Below are positions 15,818 to 25,355 of a DNA stretch of 64,000 bases, piece by piece. Source of the stretch: Celeribacter sp. HF31 (lineage in GTDB: Bacteria; Pseudomonadota; Alphaproteobacteria; Rhodobacterales; Rhodobacteraceae); NCBI RefSeq assembly GCF_011806455.1, contig NZ_JAATOT010000005.1:302655-366654 (forward strand), read 5' to 3'. The translations under genes and the position numbers were made by a program. The notes under the pieces are model-generated. The model worked only from the letters and a program-made list of their open reading frames with translations. It was not told the DNA's origin and ran no database searches. Position 1 is the first letter of the stretch; every line of letters starts with the position of its first letter.

Positions 15818-16726
15818 TCAGGCGGTTTCGTCCTCGTCGCGCATGTTGCGACGGTGGGCGTTGATCTCTTCGGTGATGAAATCCCGGAACACTTCGATCC
15901 GCTTGGAGTGCCGCAATTCCTCGGGATAGGCGAGGAACACCGGCACTTCGCCGCTCTCCAGATCGGGCAGCACCCGCACCAGATGCGGCGCACTTTCGAC
16001 GAGATAATCCGGCAGCACGCCGATGCCGAGGTGGTTCAGCACGGCTTGCAACACGCCGAAATAGTTGTTCACGAAGAGTTTCGAGCGAATGTCATGTTCG
16101 TTCAACTCTTCGACCAGACGCGCGCCGGCGGCGACCTGATGCGCATTCGGGTTCTGACAGATCAGACGATGCGTCGAGAGATCGTCGACGGTGGCGGGCG
16201 TGCCGTATTTTTCGAGATAGTTATCGGTCGCAAAGAGCCGCATGCGAATGTTCATGAGGCGCTTGCGGATGAGATCGGCCTGCGATGGCTCTTTCATCCG
16301 AATGGCGACGTCGGCCTCACGCATCGGCAGGTCGAGCACGCGCTCCTCGAGCATGAGATCAATCTTGAGATCGGGGTATTTGTCATAAAGTTTCGACAGG
16401 CGGGGCGCGAGCCAGAGCGTGCCAAAGCCGGTCGCCGAGGTGACACGCAGCTCGCCGTAAACCTCTTCTTCGCTGTCACGAATGCGCGCGGCGGCCGCGT
16501 CAAGGCGTTTCGCCATGGCGCGGGTGGCCTCAAAGAGCAACTCGCCCTGTTCGGTGAGAATCAACCCGCGGGCATGGCGGTGGAACAGCGTGGTGGAGAG
16601 CGATTCTTCGAGCGCGCGGATCTGGCGCGACACGGCGGACTGGCTCAAATGCAGCGTATCCCCGGCATGCGTGAGCGATCCTGCGTCCGCAACCGCGTGG
16701 AAAATTCTCAGTTTGTCCCAGTCCAT
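15818..16726 (-). CDS. LysR-family transcriptional regulator
   Basis: A 302-residue regulator beginning MDWDKLRIFHAVADAGSLTH. The helix-turn-helix is at about residues 18-45 (LSQSAVSRQIRALEESL). The C-terminal co-inducer domain is complete to NAHRRNMRDEDETA. This start has AGGTG six bases upstream; an ATG six bases further out is also possible. The gene is divergent from the acyltransferase at 16968 and lies upstream of the predicted small RNA. Target genes cannot be read from the sequence. Confidence 0.88.
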   Translation of the reverse strand: MDWDKLRIFHAVADAGSLTHAGDTLHLSQSAVSRQIRALEESLSTTLFHRHARGLILTEQGELLFEATRAMAKRLDAAAARIRDSEEEVYGELRVTSATGFGTLWLAPRLSKLYDKYPDLKIDLMLEERVLDLPMREADVAIRMKEPSQADLIRKRLMNIRMRLFATDNYLEKYGTPATVDDLSTHRLICQNPNAHQVAAGARLVEELNEHDIRSKLFVNNYFGVLQAVLNHLGIGVLPDYLVESAPHLVRVLPDLESGEVPVFLAYPEELRHSKRIEVFRDFITEEINAHRRNMRDEDETA

Positions 16727-16967
16727 ACCCATCACCTGCTTCGATCTACCGTCATTTTACACAATATAGGGGCTGACGGCGCGTCTTGGCCGCTTCTTTC
16801 GTTTTTTTTGCCCAGACCGCAAGCGAAATGCTTTGCGCTAACACAAATTACCGTAGGAAAGTTGAGCATTTGCAAATTTTTCAGGCGATGTGATCTCTGC
16901 GGCTCCGGCTTGGCCTTGATGCGGATTTTTCATATCGTTTTCGTGACGATCAGGGAGGATCAAGGGC

Positions 16968-17936
16968 ATGGATGTCAAAGATCAGGAGGTCGGCCTGATG
17001 CCAGAGCGCACGGGGGGCAAGCGCGCCGGTTTCGACGCCGGACAGGCGGCGCGGGACATCTCCTATGCCAGTTCGGCGGCGACACGGTCAGGCCGCGTTT
17101 TGATCCGCTTGATGGAGAACGCCACCGGGCGGTTGGGCGTGATCCGCCGTGCCAAGGGCTATGATGCGGAGGTCGCGGCGGGGCGTGATTTCTGGGCGGT
17201 GATGGCGGAGCGCTATGGGCTGAGCCTTGAGGTGATCCGGGGCAGTTTGGCCAATATCCCGGCGCAAGGCCCGCTGATCGTGGTGGCCAATCATCCCTAC
17301 GGCATTCTCGATGGCTTGATGCTGGGGCATATCCTGTCGCTGGCGCGCGGCGATTTTCGCATTCTGGCGCATCGGGTGTTCAAGAAGGCCGAGGACATCG
17401 ACCGCGTGATCCTGCCGATTTCTTTCGAGGAGACGAAGGAGGCGGTGGCGCTCAATCTGGAGACCCGCAAGGAGGCGCTGCGCTATCTCGCCGACGGCGG
17501 TTGCATCGGAATTTTTCCAGGTGGCACGGTGTCGACCTCCGCCAAGCCTTTGGGGCAGCCCCTGGATCCCGGCTGGCGGGCGTTTACCGCGAAAATGGTG
17601 GCGAAATCCGGGGCCACGGTGGTGCCGATCTATTTCGACGGGGCCAATTCGCGTCTGTTTCAATTGGCGAGCCACCTGCATGCCACCTTGCGGATGGGGT
17701 TGTTGATCCGGGAGTTCCGCCGCAGCTTAGGCGCGCCGGTGCGGGTGGCGATTGGCGCGCCCATCGGGCCGGAGCGTCTGGCCGAATTCCGCGGGGATGC
17801 GAAAAAGTTGATGGATTTTCTACGCGCCGAGACCTATTCACTATCGTCAAAGCCTTTGGTTCAGGCCGGGCTGGGCTTTGAATTCGAAGCGAAACATGGC
17901 GCAAAGGTCCGACAGGGCCTGAAGGATCGGTATTGA
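16968..17936 (+). CDS. Lysophospholipid acyltransferase family protein (PlsC-like)
   Basis: A 322-residue protein. The acyltransferase block [10 protein letters not shown] (about residues 108-116), carries the catalytic His and Asp in the HX4D arrangement, and FPGGTVS (about 182-188) is block III with Gly replacing the usual Glu of FPEGT. No obvious membrane span except a hydrophobic stretch around the active site. It probably transfers fatty acyl groups to a lyso-lipid at the inner face of the membrane; related enzymes make ornithine lipid. It is separated by only one base from murI, so they are co-transcribed. Confidence 0.8.
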   Translation: MDVKDQEVGLMPERTGGKRAGFDAGQAARDISYASSAATRSGRVLIRLMENATGRLGVIRRAKGYDAEVAAGRDFWAVMAERYGLSLEVIRGSLANIPAQGPLIVVANHPYGILDGLMLGHILSLARGDFRILAHRVFKKAEDIDRVILPISFEETKEAVALNLETRKEALRYLADGGCIGIFPGGTVSTSAKPLGQPLDPGWRAFTAKMVAKSGATVVPIYFDGANSRLFQLASHLHATLRMGLLIREFRRSLGAPVRVAIGAPIGPERLAEFRGDAKKLMDFLRAETYSLSSKPLVQAGLGFEFEAKHGAKVRQGLKDRY

Positions 17937-17937
17937 G

Positions 17938-18750
17938 ATGGCAGTCGGTATTTTTGACAGTGGTTTGGGCGGGTTGACAGTCTATGACGCGGTGTCGAAA
18001 CGTCTGCCTGATGTGCCGCTCGTATATTTCGGCGACAGTGCGCATGCGCCTTATGGGGTGCGCACAGCGGATGATATTTACAATCTGACGACGGCGGCTG
18101 TGGAGCGGCTTTGGGAGGCGGGCTGCGATCTTGTGATCCTGGCGTGCAACACGGCCTCTGCGGCGGCTTTGCGGCGAATGCAGGAAAGCTGGATTCCGCG
18201 CGAGAAACGCGTTCTGGGCGTCTTCGTGCCGTTGATCGAGGCGCTCACAGAACGGCAATGGGGCGACAATTCCCCGCCGCGTGAGGTCGAGGTCAAACAT
18301 GTGGCATTGTTCGCAACGCCCGCCACCGTGGCCTCGCGGGCGTTCCAGCGCGAGTTGGCGTTTCGCGCCATCGGCGTGGATGTCGAGGCGCAGGCCTGTG
18401 GCGGCGTGGTTGACGCGATCGAAGACGGCGACATGATCCTCGCCGATGCGCTGGTGCGTTCCCATGTCGATGCGCTCAAGCGCAAGATGCCGACGCCGGA
18501 TGCGGCCATTCTGGGCTGTACCCATTATCCGATGATGGAGGAGGCTTTTCAGGACGCGCTTGGGTCGGATGTGAAAGTGTTCAGTCAGGCCAATCTGGTG
18601 GCCTCGTCGCTGGATGACTACCTGAAACGCCACCCGCAGATGATCGGGTCGGGCAATGAGTCGATGTTCCTGACCACGGGCGATCCGGCGAAAGTGTCCC
18701 GAGGAGCGACGCAATTCCTGCGACGAAAAGTCGAGTTCATCAAAGCGTGA
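17938..18750 (+). CDS. murI: Glutamate racemase
   Basis: A 270-residue enzyme that makes D-glutamate for peptidoglycan. Key features are [10 protein letters not shown] (residues 6-15, with the catalytic Asp7-Ser8), [11 protein letters not shown] (30-40), the first catalytic cysteine Cys70 in ILACNTAS, and the second in [12 protein letters not shown]. Length is normal. It starts one base after the acyltransferase stop, in a two-gene cell-envelope unit. Confidence 0.95.
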   Translation: MAVGIFDSGLGGLTVYDAVSKRLPDVPLVYFGDSAHAPYGVRTADDIYNLTTAAVERLWEAGCDLVILACNTASAAALRRMQESWIPREKRVLGVFVPLIEALTERQWGDNSPPREVEVKHVALFATPATVASRAFQRELAFRAIGVDVEAQACGGVVDAIEDGDMILADALVRSHVDALKRKMPTPDAAILGCTHYPMMEEAFQDALGSDVKVFSQANLVASSLDDYLKRHPQMIGSGNESMFLTTGDPAKVSRGATQFLRRKVEFIKA

Positions 18751-18782
18751 TGGGCCTTTTGCCCTGCGGTGACCCGTCGCAA

Positions 18783-18811
18783 TTGCGATAAAATCAGAAT
18801 TCTTCTAAATT
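18783..18811 (+). promoter_or_regulatory. Predicted sigma70 promoter of argC
   Basis: -35 TTGCGA (18783-18788), 17-bp spacer, -10 TAAATT (18806-18811), in an AT-rich island 50-80 bp upstream of the argC start. Confidence 0.6.
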
Positions 18812-18863
18812 GAGGGCCTTCGATGCGGCGCACGCAGCGGGGCCGATATGAAAGACGACCGAC

Positions 18864-19892
18864 ATGACCTATAAAATCGCCATTCTGGGTGCCTCCGGCT
18901 ATACGGGCGCCGAACTTGTCCGCCTGATCGCGACCCATCCGATGATGGAGATCGCGGCACTTTCTGGTGACCGCAAGGCAGGCATGGAGATGAGCGAGGT
19001 CTATCCGCACCTGCGCCACATGGACTTGCCCGCGCTCTGCAAGATTGAGGATATTGATTTCGCGGAGGTCGATCTGGCCTTCTGCGCGCTGCCGCATGCG
19101 ACCTCGCAAGCGGTGATCAAGGAGCTGCCGCCGACGACCAAAGTGGTGGACCTCTCCGCCGATTTCCGGCTGCGCGATCCGGCGGAATACGAAAAATGGT
19201 ACGGCAAGCCGCATTCGGCGGTCGAGATTCAGAAAGAGGCCGTCTATGGCCTGACCGAGTTTTACCGCGAAGACATCAAAGCCGCGCGTCTGGTGGCCGG
19301 CACGGGCTGTAACGCCGCGACGGGGCAATTCGTCTTGCGGCCTTTGATTGCTGCCGGGGTGATTGATCTCGACCAGATCATTCTGGATCTCAAGGTGGCT
19401 GTTTCCGGCGCCGGGCGGTCTTTGAAAGAACATCTTTTGTACGGCGAGCTGGAAGACAACGCTTTCGGCTATTCCGTCGGCGGCAAGCACCGGCATCTGG
19501 GGGAATTCGATCAGGAATTCTCCAAAGTGGCCGGGCGGGATGTCCGCATCCAGTTCACGCCGCACCTCGTGCCCGCCACCCGCGGCATCCTCGCCACGGC
19601 TTACGTGCAGGGCGAAGCCACAGCCGTGCATTACGCGCTGGCCGACGCCTATATGACCGAGCCCTTCATTCAGGTTCTGCCTTATGGCCAAGTGCCCGCG
19701 ATGAAACAGGTGCGCGGCTCGAATTTCTGTCACATCGGGGTGGTGGAGGACCGCATTCCGGGCCGCACCATCGTGATCGCCGCGCTTGATAACCTGACCA
19801 AAGGCTCGTCCGGTCAGGCCATCCAAAATGCCAACCTGATGCTGGGCCTTGATGAGACCACGGGTCTCATGAACGTGCCCATGTATCCATAA
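18864..19892 (+). CDS. argC: N-acetyl-gamma-glutamyl-phosphate reductase
   Basis: A 342-residue NADPH-dependent enzyme of arginine synthesis that reduces N-acetylglutamyl-phosphate to the semialdehyde. The nucleotide motif [13 protein letters not shown] is at residues 9-21, the catalytic Cys149 in [11 protein letters not shown], and the conserved [10 protein letters not shown] segment follows the middle. The length fits the common bacterial type. It is followed after 43 bp by ccmE in the same direction. Confidence 0.96.
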   Translation: MTYKIAILGASGYTGAELVRLIATHPMMEIAALSGDRKAGMEMSEVYPHLRHMDLPALCKIEDIDFAEVDLAFCALPHATSQAVIKELPPTTKVVDLSADFRLRDPAEYEKWYGKPHSAVEIQKEAVYGLTEFYREDIKAARLVAGTGCNAATGQFVLRPLIAAGVIDLDQIILDLKVAVSGAGRSLKEHLLYGELEDNAFGYSVGGKHRHLGEFDQEFSKVAGRDVRIQFTPHLVPATRGILATAYVQGEATAVHYALADAYMTEPFIQVLPYGQVPAMKQVRGSNFCHIGVVEDRIPGRTIVIAALDNLTKGSSGQAIQNANLMLGLDETTGLMNVPMYP

Positions 19893-19935
19893 CGTATCCT
19901 TTATCCGCAATTCAGGGACCTGAGGAGGAGACCCC

Positions 19936-20388
19936 ATGGCCGGTTTGAAAAACCTTAAAAAGAAACGCCGCGTACAGGTGTTCGCCATCGCCGCCGTGGC
20001 GCTGTTGGTCTCCGTGTCCCTCATCGGATACGCGTTCCGCGATGGTATCAACCTCTACCGTGACCCGTCGAAAGTCGTGGCCGACCCACCTCGCACGGGC
20101 GAGATTTTTCGTCTTGGCGGGCTGGTCGAAGACGGCACTCTGGTGCGCGGCGAAGGCACCCATGTGACCTTCTCCGTGACCGACGGGGCAGAGACCATCC
20201 CGGTGACTTTCGAAGGCGTTCTACCGGATCTGTTCGGCGAAAACCAAGGCATGATCGGCACCGGCTCCATGGTCGGCGGCACCTTTGTGGCGACCGAGAT
20301 TCTGGCGAAACACGATGAGACCTATATGCCGAAAGAGGTGATGGACTCGTTGAAAGAAACCGGGGTCTATAAAGAGCCGGAGAGCTAA
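19936..20388 (+). CDS. ccmE: Cytochrome c maturation heme chaperone CcmE
   Basis: A 150-residue membrane-anchored periplasmic protein. The N-terminal basic segment (KNLKKKRRVQ) and one membrane span (about residues 14-34) are followed by the beta-barrel domain. The heme-binding His126 and Tyr130 are in LAKHDETYMPKEV. CcmE binds heme covalently and passes it to the CcmF-CcmH complex. Here ccmF and ccmH lie 3 kb downstream, with a lysis cassette and an orphan gene in between. The start has GAGGAGG upstream. Confidence 0.95.
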   Translation: MAGLKNLKKKRRVQVFAIAAVALLVSVSLIGYAFRDGINLYRDPSKVVADPPRTGEIFRLGGLVEDGTLVRGEGTHVTFSVTDGAETIPVTFEGVLPDLFGENQGMIGTGSMVGGTFVATEILAKHDETYMPKEVMDSLKETGVYKEPES

Positions 20389-20398
20389 GGGCCCGCGG

Positions 20399-21067
20399 TT
20401 AGATATTGGCGACAATATCCCTAAGAACTGCTTGGCAAATATCGAGTGTCGGTATCGTGAGCATTAGGTAGCCCGTAATCGCGAAGAAAAGAGACGCAAT
20501 ACGCGCGACTTTGTGCGAGTGCATTTCACCGACCCACCATTCGCGCGCGAGGAGGCGAATGTAGTCGCTGTGCTTGTTTATCATGTCTCGGCGTACATCC
20601 GGCCTGTAGCCAGATACCTGAGGCTTCTTTTGCCTAGTCATACCTATGATCACCCAGAAGATTTCCAACCTTTCTTGCCAGCGATCAGAATAAACGGCGT
20701 TTTCGATTTCTTTGAGCTCGGCGACGGTGTAAGTTTCAAGCACTTGACTTGAAAAGGCTATGTCATTTTTTGAAATCTCGAGAACTTTCGGGCTCATCAG
20801 GCGAAAAAGCATATTCGATATAAGCAACGCAAAGCTTCCGAAAAAGACCAGCCGCATTTTCACAAGCCCGCTCAACCAGAATGGTGAGGCGTGGTTGGCT
20901 TCAACGCCTGCGATCGCATTGAACGAAATCAAGCCAGAAATTTCATCGCTAAAAAGGATGATGTATCCGACCAGTGGAATGATGCCGATTATACGCGAGA
21001 GATCATTGTTCGCGAGTTTCTCAATGAAAGGCCATTGGAGAAAGGCAGGGTCTATCTTGAATTCCAT
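20399..21067 (-). CDS. Membrane protein of unknown function, lower GC than its surroundings
   Basis: A 222-residue protein that I do not recognise. It has membrane segments near residues 25-45, 75-92 (FFGSFALLISNMLFRL) and 195-215 (IASLFFAITGYLMLTIPTLD), plus a hydrophilic central part with WQERLEIFWVIIGMTRQKKP. Codon use is clearly more AT-rich than neighbouring ccm genes, and it reads against them from between ccmE and the lysis cassette. This suggests insertion by horizontal transfer (inference). The gene begins ATGGAATTC; no strong ribosome site. Confidence 0.65.
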   Translation of the reverse strand: MEFKIDPAFLQWPFIEKLANNDLSRIIGIIPLVGYIILFSDEISGLISFNAIAGVEANHASPFWLSGLVKMRLVFFGSFALLISNMLFRLMSPKVLEISKNDIAFSSQVLETYTVAELKEIENAVYSDRWQERLEIFWVIIGMTRQKKPQVSGYRPDVRRDMINKHSDYIRLLAREWWVGEMHSHKVARIASLFFAITGYLMLTIPTLDICQAVLRDIVANI

Positions 21068-21281
21068 CGGTTGTATCTGTCACTCTGAATGTAGAAAATC
21101 TTTTGAAGTCTTCTCCGAAGCTACGGACAGAACGGTGTTTTGTGAAGATGTGACTGTATAAAGCTCTGGGCACAGCAAGCCATTATAAATAAATCGTAAA
21201 TCGGGACGCGCGCGGTGATTTCCACGCGCGTTAACCTTTTTGCGGCAGCCTCAACTCATCAATTTGGTGGGATTGAGGCAG

Positions 21282-21893
21282 ATGAAAACAGTACAGCAAA
21301 TCGCGATGGAGATCGTCGCCCGCGAGGGTGGCTACGTCAACGACCCGGACGATCCGGGCGGGGCCACGAACTACGGGGTCACGCTTGGGACGATGCAGCG
21401 TCTGGGGATTGATCTGGACGGCAATGGCCGGGTGAATAAGGCCGATGTCAAACGGCTGACCCGGGCCAAGGCGCGCGACATCTTTGTCGAACATTACTTT
21501 CACAGACCCCGGATCGACGAATTGCCGCCGGTGCTGCAGGCTACCGTGTTCGATATGTATGTCAACGCGGGCGCCAATGCGGTGCGGATTTTGCAGCGGC
21601 TTTTGAACGAGATGGGGCAACGCATCGCCATTGACGGCAGCATTGGGCCGCAGACGATCGAGGCATCGTTCATTGCGCAATCACTAGCCCCGGCCTATCT
21701 GGCGGACGCGTACGGCATTGCGCGGCGTAACTACTACTACGCGCTGGCGGATCGTCGTCCGAGTTCGCGCAAATATGCCCGGCGGCGGGATGGCGGCAAG
21801 GGCGGCTGGATCACCCGCGCCGAAGAGTTCATTTCCCCGCGCTATCACCTGACGGAGGCCGAGCATGCCGCCCGGGTGGCGAGATGGGGTTGA
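21282..21893 (+). CDS. GH108-type N-acetylmuramidase (endolysin)
   Basis: A 203-residue phage-type peptidoglycan hydrolase. The GH108 motif with catalytic Glu15 is in REGGYVNDPDDPGG, followed by ATNYGVTLGTM. The C-terminal half has the peptidoglycan-binding type 3 pattern (GSIGPQTIEA). Homologues paired with a three-span holin release the Rhodobacter gene transfer agent by lysing producer cells. Here the holin starts inside the last codons (10-bp overlap). The first ATG with ribosome-site sequence (TTGAGGC) is at 21282; an upstream TTG is less likely. No phage structural genes are in the window. Confidence 0.88.
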   Translation: MKTVQQIAMEIVAREGGYVNDPDDPGGATNYGVTLGTMQRLGIDLDGNGRVNKADVKRLTRAKARDIFVEHYFHRPRIDELPPVLQATVFDMYVNAGANAVRILQRLLNEMGQRIAIDGSIGPQTIEASFIAQSLAPAYLADAYGIARRNYYYALADRRPSSRKYARRRDGGKGGWITRAEEFISPRYHLTEAEHAARVARWG

Positions 21894-22480
21894 TCGGCAA
21901 GGTGTTCGAGCTGCTCTTTGGCGACGGGCGCAATGTCATCCGCGACACGGCGGAGGTGTTTTTCGAGAACTCCGAGAATTCCGCCGACCGGGAGGCCAAG
22001 ACACGCGCGGCGGCCTTGCAACAATTCGCCTCCGAATTCGCGATGGAGCGCAAGGGCTATTTCGACCGTTTCATGGATGCGCTCAATCGCGTGCCGCGCC
22101 CGCTGATGGCTTTTGGCACCATCGGATTGTGCGTCTCGGCCATGGTCGATCCGATCTGGTTCGCGTCGCGGATGCAGGGCATCGCGCTTGTCCCGGAGCC
22201 TCTGTGGTGGCTGTTGGGCACGATCGTGTCATTCTAATTCGGCGCGCGGTATCAGGTGAAATCTCAGGAATTTCAACGCTCTGTCGCGGCAACCGTGGCG
22301 CAGGCGCCGAAGGTGACGGCCAATATCGCCGCACTCAAGGCGCTGGAGGCCGGAGCCAATGGCGCGGGCGTGCCGGGGGCAACAACCTGGGATGCCGCGC
22401 CGGTGGAGCCGGTCGAGGTGCCGGGCGCAGAGGCGCCTAATCCTGCGCTTTTGGCATGGAGGGAGGGCCGTGATGAGTGA
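21884..22480 (+). pseudogene. Three-span holin (GTA release type) with an in-frame stop codon
   Basis: The frame encodes MGLIGKVFELLFGDGRNVIR, two membrane stretches (about residues 73-88 and 97-117, ending WWLLGTIVSF), then TAA at 22235-22237 (codon 118). In the same frame, directly after, it continues FGARYQVKSQEFQRSVAAT and runs 80 more codons to the normal stop. In the family this position is an aromatic residue (TTC TAC or TAT TTC), so a single base change produced the stop. The product is therefore truncated unless read through. Downstream genes keep tight overlaps, so the operon is otherwise intact. Confidence 0.8.
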
Positions 22481-22658
22481 TGTTTTGGTGCGCGCCCTCT
22501 CCGAGCATGGGCCTTGGGTCTTGATGGTGTTCTTCCTGCTCTACCGCGATGTGCAAAAGGATCTGGCGACCCGCGCGGTACTCGACAAGAACACGCAGAT
22601 CCTTGTGGAGATGACCACGATGATCCGAGAGCGGCTGCCGCGAGGGACATGGGGATGA
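22473..22658 (+). CDS. Small single-span membrane protein of the lysis cassette
   Basis: A 61-residue protein beginning MSDVLVRALSEHGPWVLMVF. One membrane segment (about residues 12-24), then a charged helical region (YRDVQKDLATRAVLDKNTQ) ending in RERLPRGTWG. The start overlaps the holin end by 8 bp, and the stop overlaps the next start (ATGA). Its place after endolysin and holin suggests an accessory lysis protein, perhaps spanin-like, but it lacks a lipobox. Family not recognised. Confidence 0.7.
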   Translation: MSDVLVRALSEHGPWVLMVFFLLYRDVQKDLATRAVLDKNTQILVEMTTMIRERLPRGTWG

Positions 22659-22801
22659 CGGATATGGCGCGTCTCATGCGGTGGATTTGGCAGAAATTGC
22701 GGGAGCTTTGGCTCGGCGAGGCGCTGAGCAAGGCTTTGAAACGGAACCGGGAGGCGGCGGCCGCTTTGGACGCTGTCGTCAAGGAGATGTTGGAACAATG
22801 A
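22655..22801 (+). CDS. 48-residue small protein of the lysis cassette
   Basis: Begins MTDMARLMRWIWQKLRELWL and continues as an amphipathic, positively charged helix (EALSKALKRNREAAAALDAVV). It overlaps both neighbours by four bases (ATGA), so it is translationally coupled. No recognised family. The charge and helix plan are compatible with a membrane-interface protein. Confidence 0.65.
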   Translation: MTDMARLMRWIWQKLRELWLGEALSKALKRNREAAAALDAVVKEMLEQ

Positions 22802-23220
22802 AACAGGTGATGACACTTTATGGCGTCGTTTTGGCGGCGGCCGGGATGGCGGTGGCGGCCCTCGGGTTGGAACAGGCGTTGTTGCTGGCCTATGGGGCGA
22901 TTGCGCTGATGGCCTTGATGATCTCGGCCACATTCCTCTGGCTGTGGCAGGTCCGGGCGACGCCTTTGGCGCTTGGCATGTCTTTGTCCTGGGCGGGTTC
23001 GGGTCTGACGATTGGCTGGTGGTGGGCCATGCAGATCGCACAGAGTCCGGTGTGGGGCATGGAGGCCGCGATGCTTTTCCTGTTCCTGTCGCTGTTGATC
23101 GCCGGGGCGGTGCTTCACTTTTCGGTGATACAGGGCAGTTTCGGTCTCTCGGGCCTGAGTTTCCTTTGGCCGGTTCTGGGCGCGTTGCTTGTCTCTTTTG
23201 GGGTCCTGTTGCTGCTGTAA
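22798..23220 (+). CDS. Four-span membrane protein at the end of the lysis cassette
   Basis: A 140-residue, very hydrophobic protein starting MKQVMTLYGVVLAAAGMAVA with four predicted membrane segments (about residues 5-25, 27-52, 60-80, 90-140 in two parts). Overlaps the previous gene by ATGA. I do not recognise it; similar small membrane genes occur near ccmF in Rhodobacteraceae as hypothetical proteins. It is followed by a terminator, marking the end of the five-gene unit that started with the endolysin. Confidence 0.7.
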   Translation: MKQVMTLYGVVLAAAGMAVAALGLEQALLLAYGAIALMALMISATFLWLWQVRATPLALGMSLSWAGSGLTIGWWWAMQIAQSPVWGMEAAMLFLFLSLLIAGAVLHFSVIQGSFGLSGLSFLWPVLGALLVSFGVLLLL

Positions 23221-23248
23221 GGCACGCGGGTTGGTGGGAAGAGACGGG

Positions 23249-23275
23249 GAAGGGGGCCGCACTGGCCCCTTTCCT
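23249..23275 (+). terminator. Terminator of the lysis cassette
   Basis: GGGGGCC-gcact-GGCCCC with one unpaired G, then TTTCCTTT. It lies about 30 bp after the last gene of the cassette and 110 bp before ccmF, so ccmF needs its own promoter. Confidence 0.7.
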
Positions 23276-23384
23276 TTATGTATATGTCCTACGACCTTCG
23301 TTCATTTCCTTGCGACATCCGCGCGCAGCCCATTGGCGCAGCCTCTCCAACCGGGTAGAACGGAGATCAACAGGGGAGGCGCCT

Positions 23385-25355
23385 ATGCTTGTAGAACTCG
23401 GACATTTCGCTCTGGTCATGGCCTTTATCGTGGCCATTGCCCAAACCGTTTTGCCGCTTTGGGGCGCGCAGACCCGAAACCGCGCGCTGATGGCCGTGGG
23501 GGAACCGGCGGCGATGATCCAGCTCGTGCTGATCGCCTTTTCCTTTGGCGCGCTGACCTATGCCTTCGTGACCTCGGATTTTTCTCTGAAGGTTGTGGTC
23601 GAGAACTCTCACACCCTCAAACCGATGCTCTACAAGGTCTCCGGGGTCTGGGGCAACCATGAGGGCTCGATGCTCCTCTGGGTGTTGATCCTGGCACTTT
23701 TCGGTGGCGCTGCGGCGCTTTTCGGCCACAACATCCCGTCCACGCTCCGCGCCCGGGTGATCGGCATTCAGGGCTCCATCGGGGTGGCCTTTCTGGCCTT
23801 TATCCTCTTCACGTCGAACCCGTTTTTGCGTCTTGAATGGCCGCCGATGAATGGTCAGGACCTCAACCCGCTGCTGCAAGACCCCGGCCTCGCCTTCCAC
23901 CCGCCGTTTCTCTATCTCGGCTACGTCGGCCTCTCGATGACCTTCTCCTTCGCGGTCGCCGCCCTGCTTGAGGGCCGTGTCGATGCCGCCTGGGGACGCT
24001 GGGTGCGGCCCTGGACCCTGGCGGCCTGGGTGTTCCTGACCATCGGCATCGGCCTTGGCTCCTGGTGGGCTTATTATGAGCTGGGTTGGGGCGGCTTCTG
24101 GTTCTGGGACCCGGTGGAAAACGCCTCCTTCATGCCCTGGCTCTTCGCCGCCGCCCTTTTGCACTCCGCCATCGTGGTCGAGAAACGCGAGACGCTCAAA
24201 AGCTGGACCATCCTCTTGGCGATCATGGCCTTCGGCTTCTCGCTCATTGGCACCTTCCTCGTGCGCTCAGGCGTGATCACCTCCGTCCATGCCTTCGCCA
24301 ACGACCCGGAACGCGGCGTCTTCATCCTCTTGATCCTCGCCATCTTCATGGGCGGCGCTTTGACGCTCTTCTCCTTCCGCGCCAGCGTGATGCAGGCCAA
24401 GGGCGTCTTTTCCCTCGTCTCCCGCGAAAGCGCCTTGGTGATCAACAACATCCTTTTGGCGGTGTCGTCTCTCGTGGTCTTCATTGGCACCATCTGGCCG
24501 CTCGTGGCCGAAGCCTTTTGGGAGCGGAAACTCTCCGTCGGCCCGCCGTTCTTCAACGCCGCCTTCACGCCGTTCTTCGTGGTGCTGGCCGTGCTCTTGC
24601 CAATCGGCGCGATCCTGCCGTGGAAGCGCGCGAAACTGGGCGCGACCGTCAAGAAACTCATCCCCTCGATCCTCCTCGCCGTTGCGGTCATGGGTCTCGT
24701 TTGGGCGATGCAAACCGGCAAATCGCTCTTGGGTCCCATCGGCCTCGCTCTTGGCACATGGCTTGTGGCGGGCGCCGTACAGGACATCCTGCTACGCACC
24801 GGCAAGACCATGAACTTCGGCCGTCTCACCCGTCTGCCGCGCGCCGATTGGGGGCGTCTTCTGGCCCATGGCGGCCTCGGGATCACCATGGCGGGCATCG
24901 CGGGCCTCACCGCCTGGACCGTCGAAGACATCCGTGTCGTGCAGGTCGGCGAGACCTTCGAGGTGGCGGGCTATACCATCGCGCTCGAGAATGTCGAACG
25001 CGCCCAAGGCCCGAACTATATCACCACAATGGCGACCATGGGCGTGTTCGAGGGCGACAAGAAGGTCGCCACGCTCCACCCCGAAAAACGCTCCTACCCG
25101 GTGGCACAAATGCCGACCACCGAGGCCGGGATCGACAATGGTTTCCTGCGCGACGTCTACCTCGTGATCGGCGATGTGCAATCGAACGGCGGCTGGGCGG
25201 TGCGCACCTATATCAAGCCTCTGGCAAACTGGATCTGGGGCGGCACGATCATCATGGCCATCGGCGGCTTCCTGTCACTCACCGACCGTCGCTACCGTGT
25301 GGCCGCCGGTGCGCGTAAAGCCGAAACCGCGCCCAAGGGAGTGCCCGCAGAATGA
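23385..25355 (+). CDS. ccmF: Heme lyase CcmF
   Basis: A 656-residue polytopic membrane protein of cytochrome c maturation that moves heme from CcmE onto apocytochrome c. The tryptophan-rich WWD heme-handling domain is present around residues 230-255 (GSWWAYYELGWGGFWFWDP). About 15 membrane spans are predicted by eye. The start at MLVELGHFALVMAF has GGGGAGG before it. It overlaps ccmH by ATGA. Confidence 0.96.
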   Translation: MLVELGHFALVMAFIVAIAQTVLPLWGAQTRNRALMAVGEPAAMIQLVLIAFSFGALTYAFVTSDFSLKVVVENSHTLKPMLYKVSGVWGNHEGSMLLWVLILALFGGAAALFGHNIPSTLRARVIGIQGSIGVAFLAFILFTSNPFLRLEWPPMNGQDLNPLLQDPGLAFHPPFLYLGYVGLSMTFSFAVAALLEGRVDAAWGRWVRPWTLAAWVFLTIGIGLGSWWAYYELGWGGFWFWDPVENASFMPWLFAAALLHSAIVVEKRETLKSWTILLAIMAFGFSLIGTFLVRSGVITSVHAFANDPERGVFILLILAIFMGGALTLFSFRASVMQAKGVFSLVSRESALVINNILLAVSSLVVFIGTIWPLVAEAFWERKLSVGPPFFNAAFTPFFVVLAVLLPIGAILPWKRAKLGATVKKLIPSILLAVAVMGLVWAMQTGKSLLGPIGLALGTWLVAGAVQDILLRTGKTMNFGRLTRLPRADWGRLLAHGGLGITMAGIAGLTAWTVEDIRVVQVGETFEVAGYTIALENVERAQGPNYITTMATMGVFEGDKKVATLHPEKRSYPVAQMPTTEAGIDNGFLRDVYLVIGDVQSNGGWAVRTYIKPLANWIWGGTIIMAIGGFLSLTDRRYRVAAGARKAETAPKGVPAE

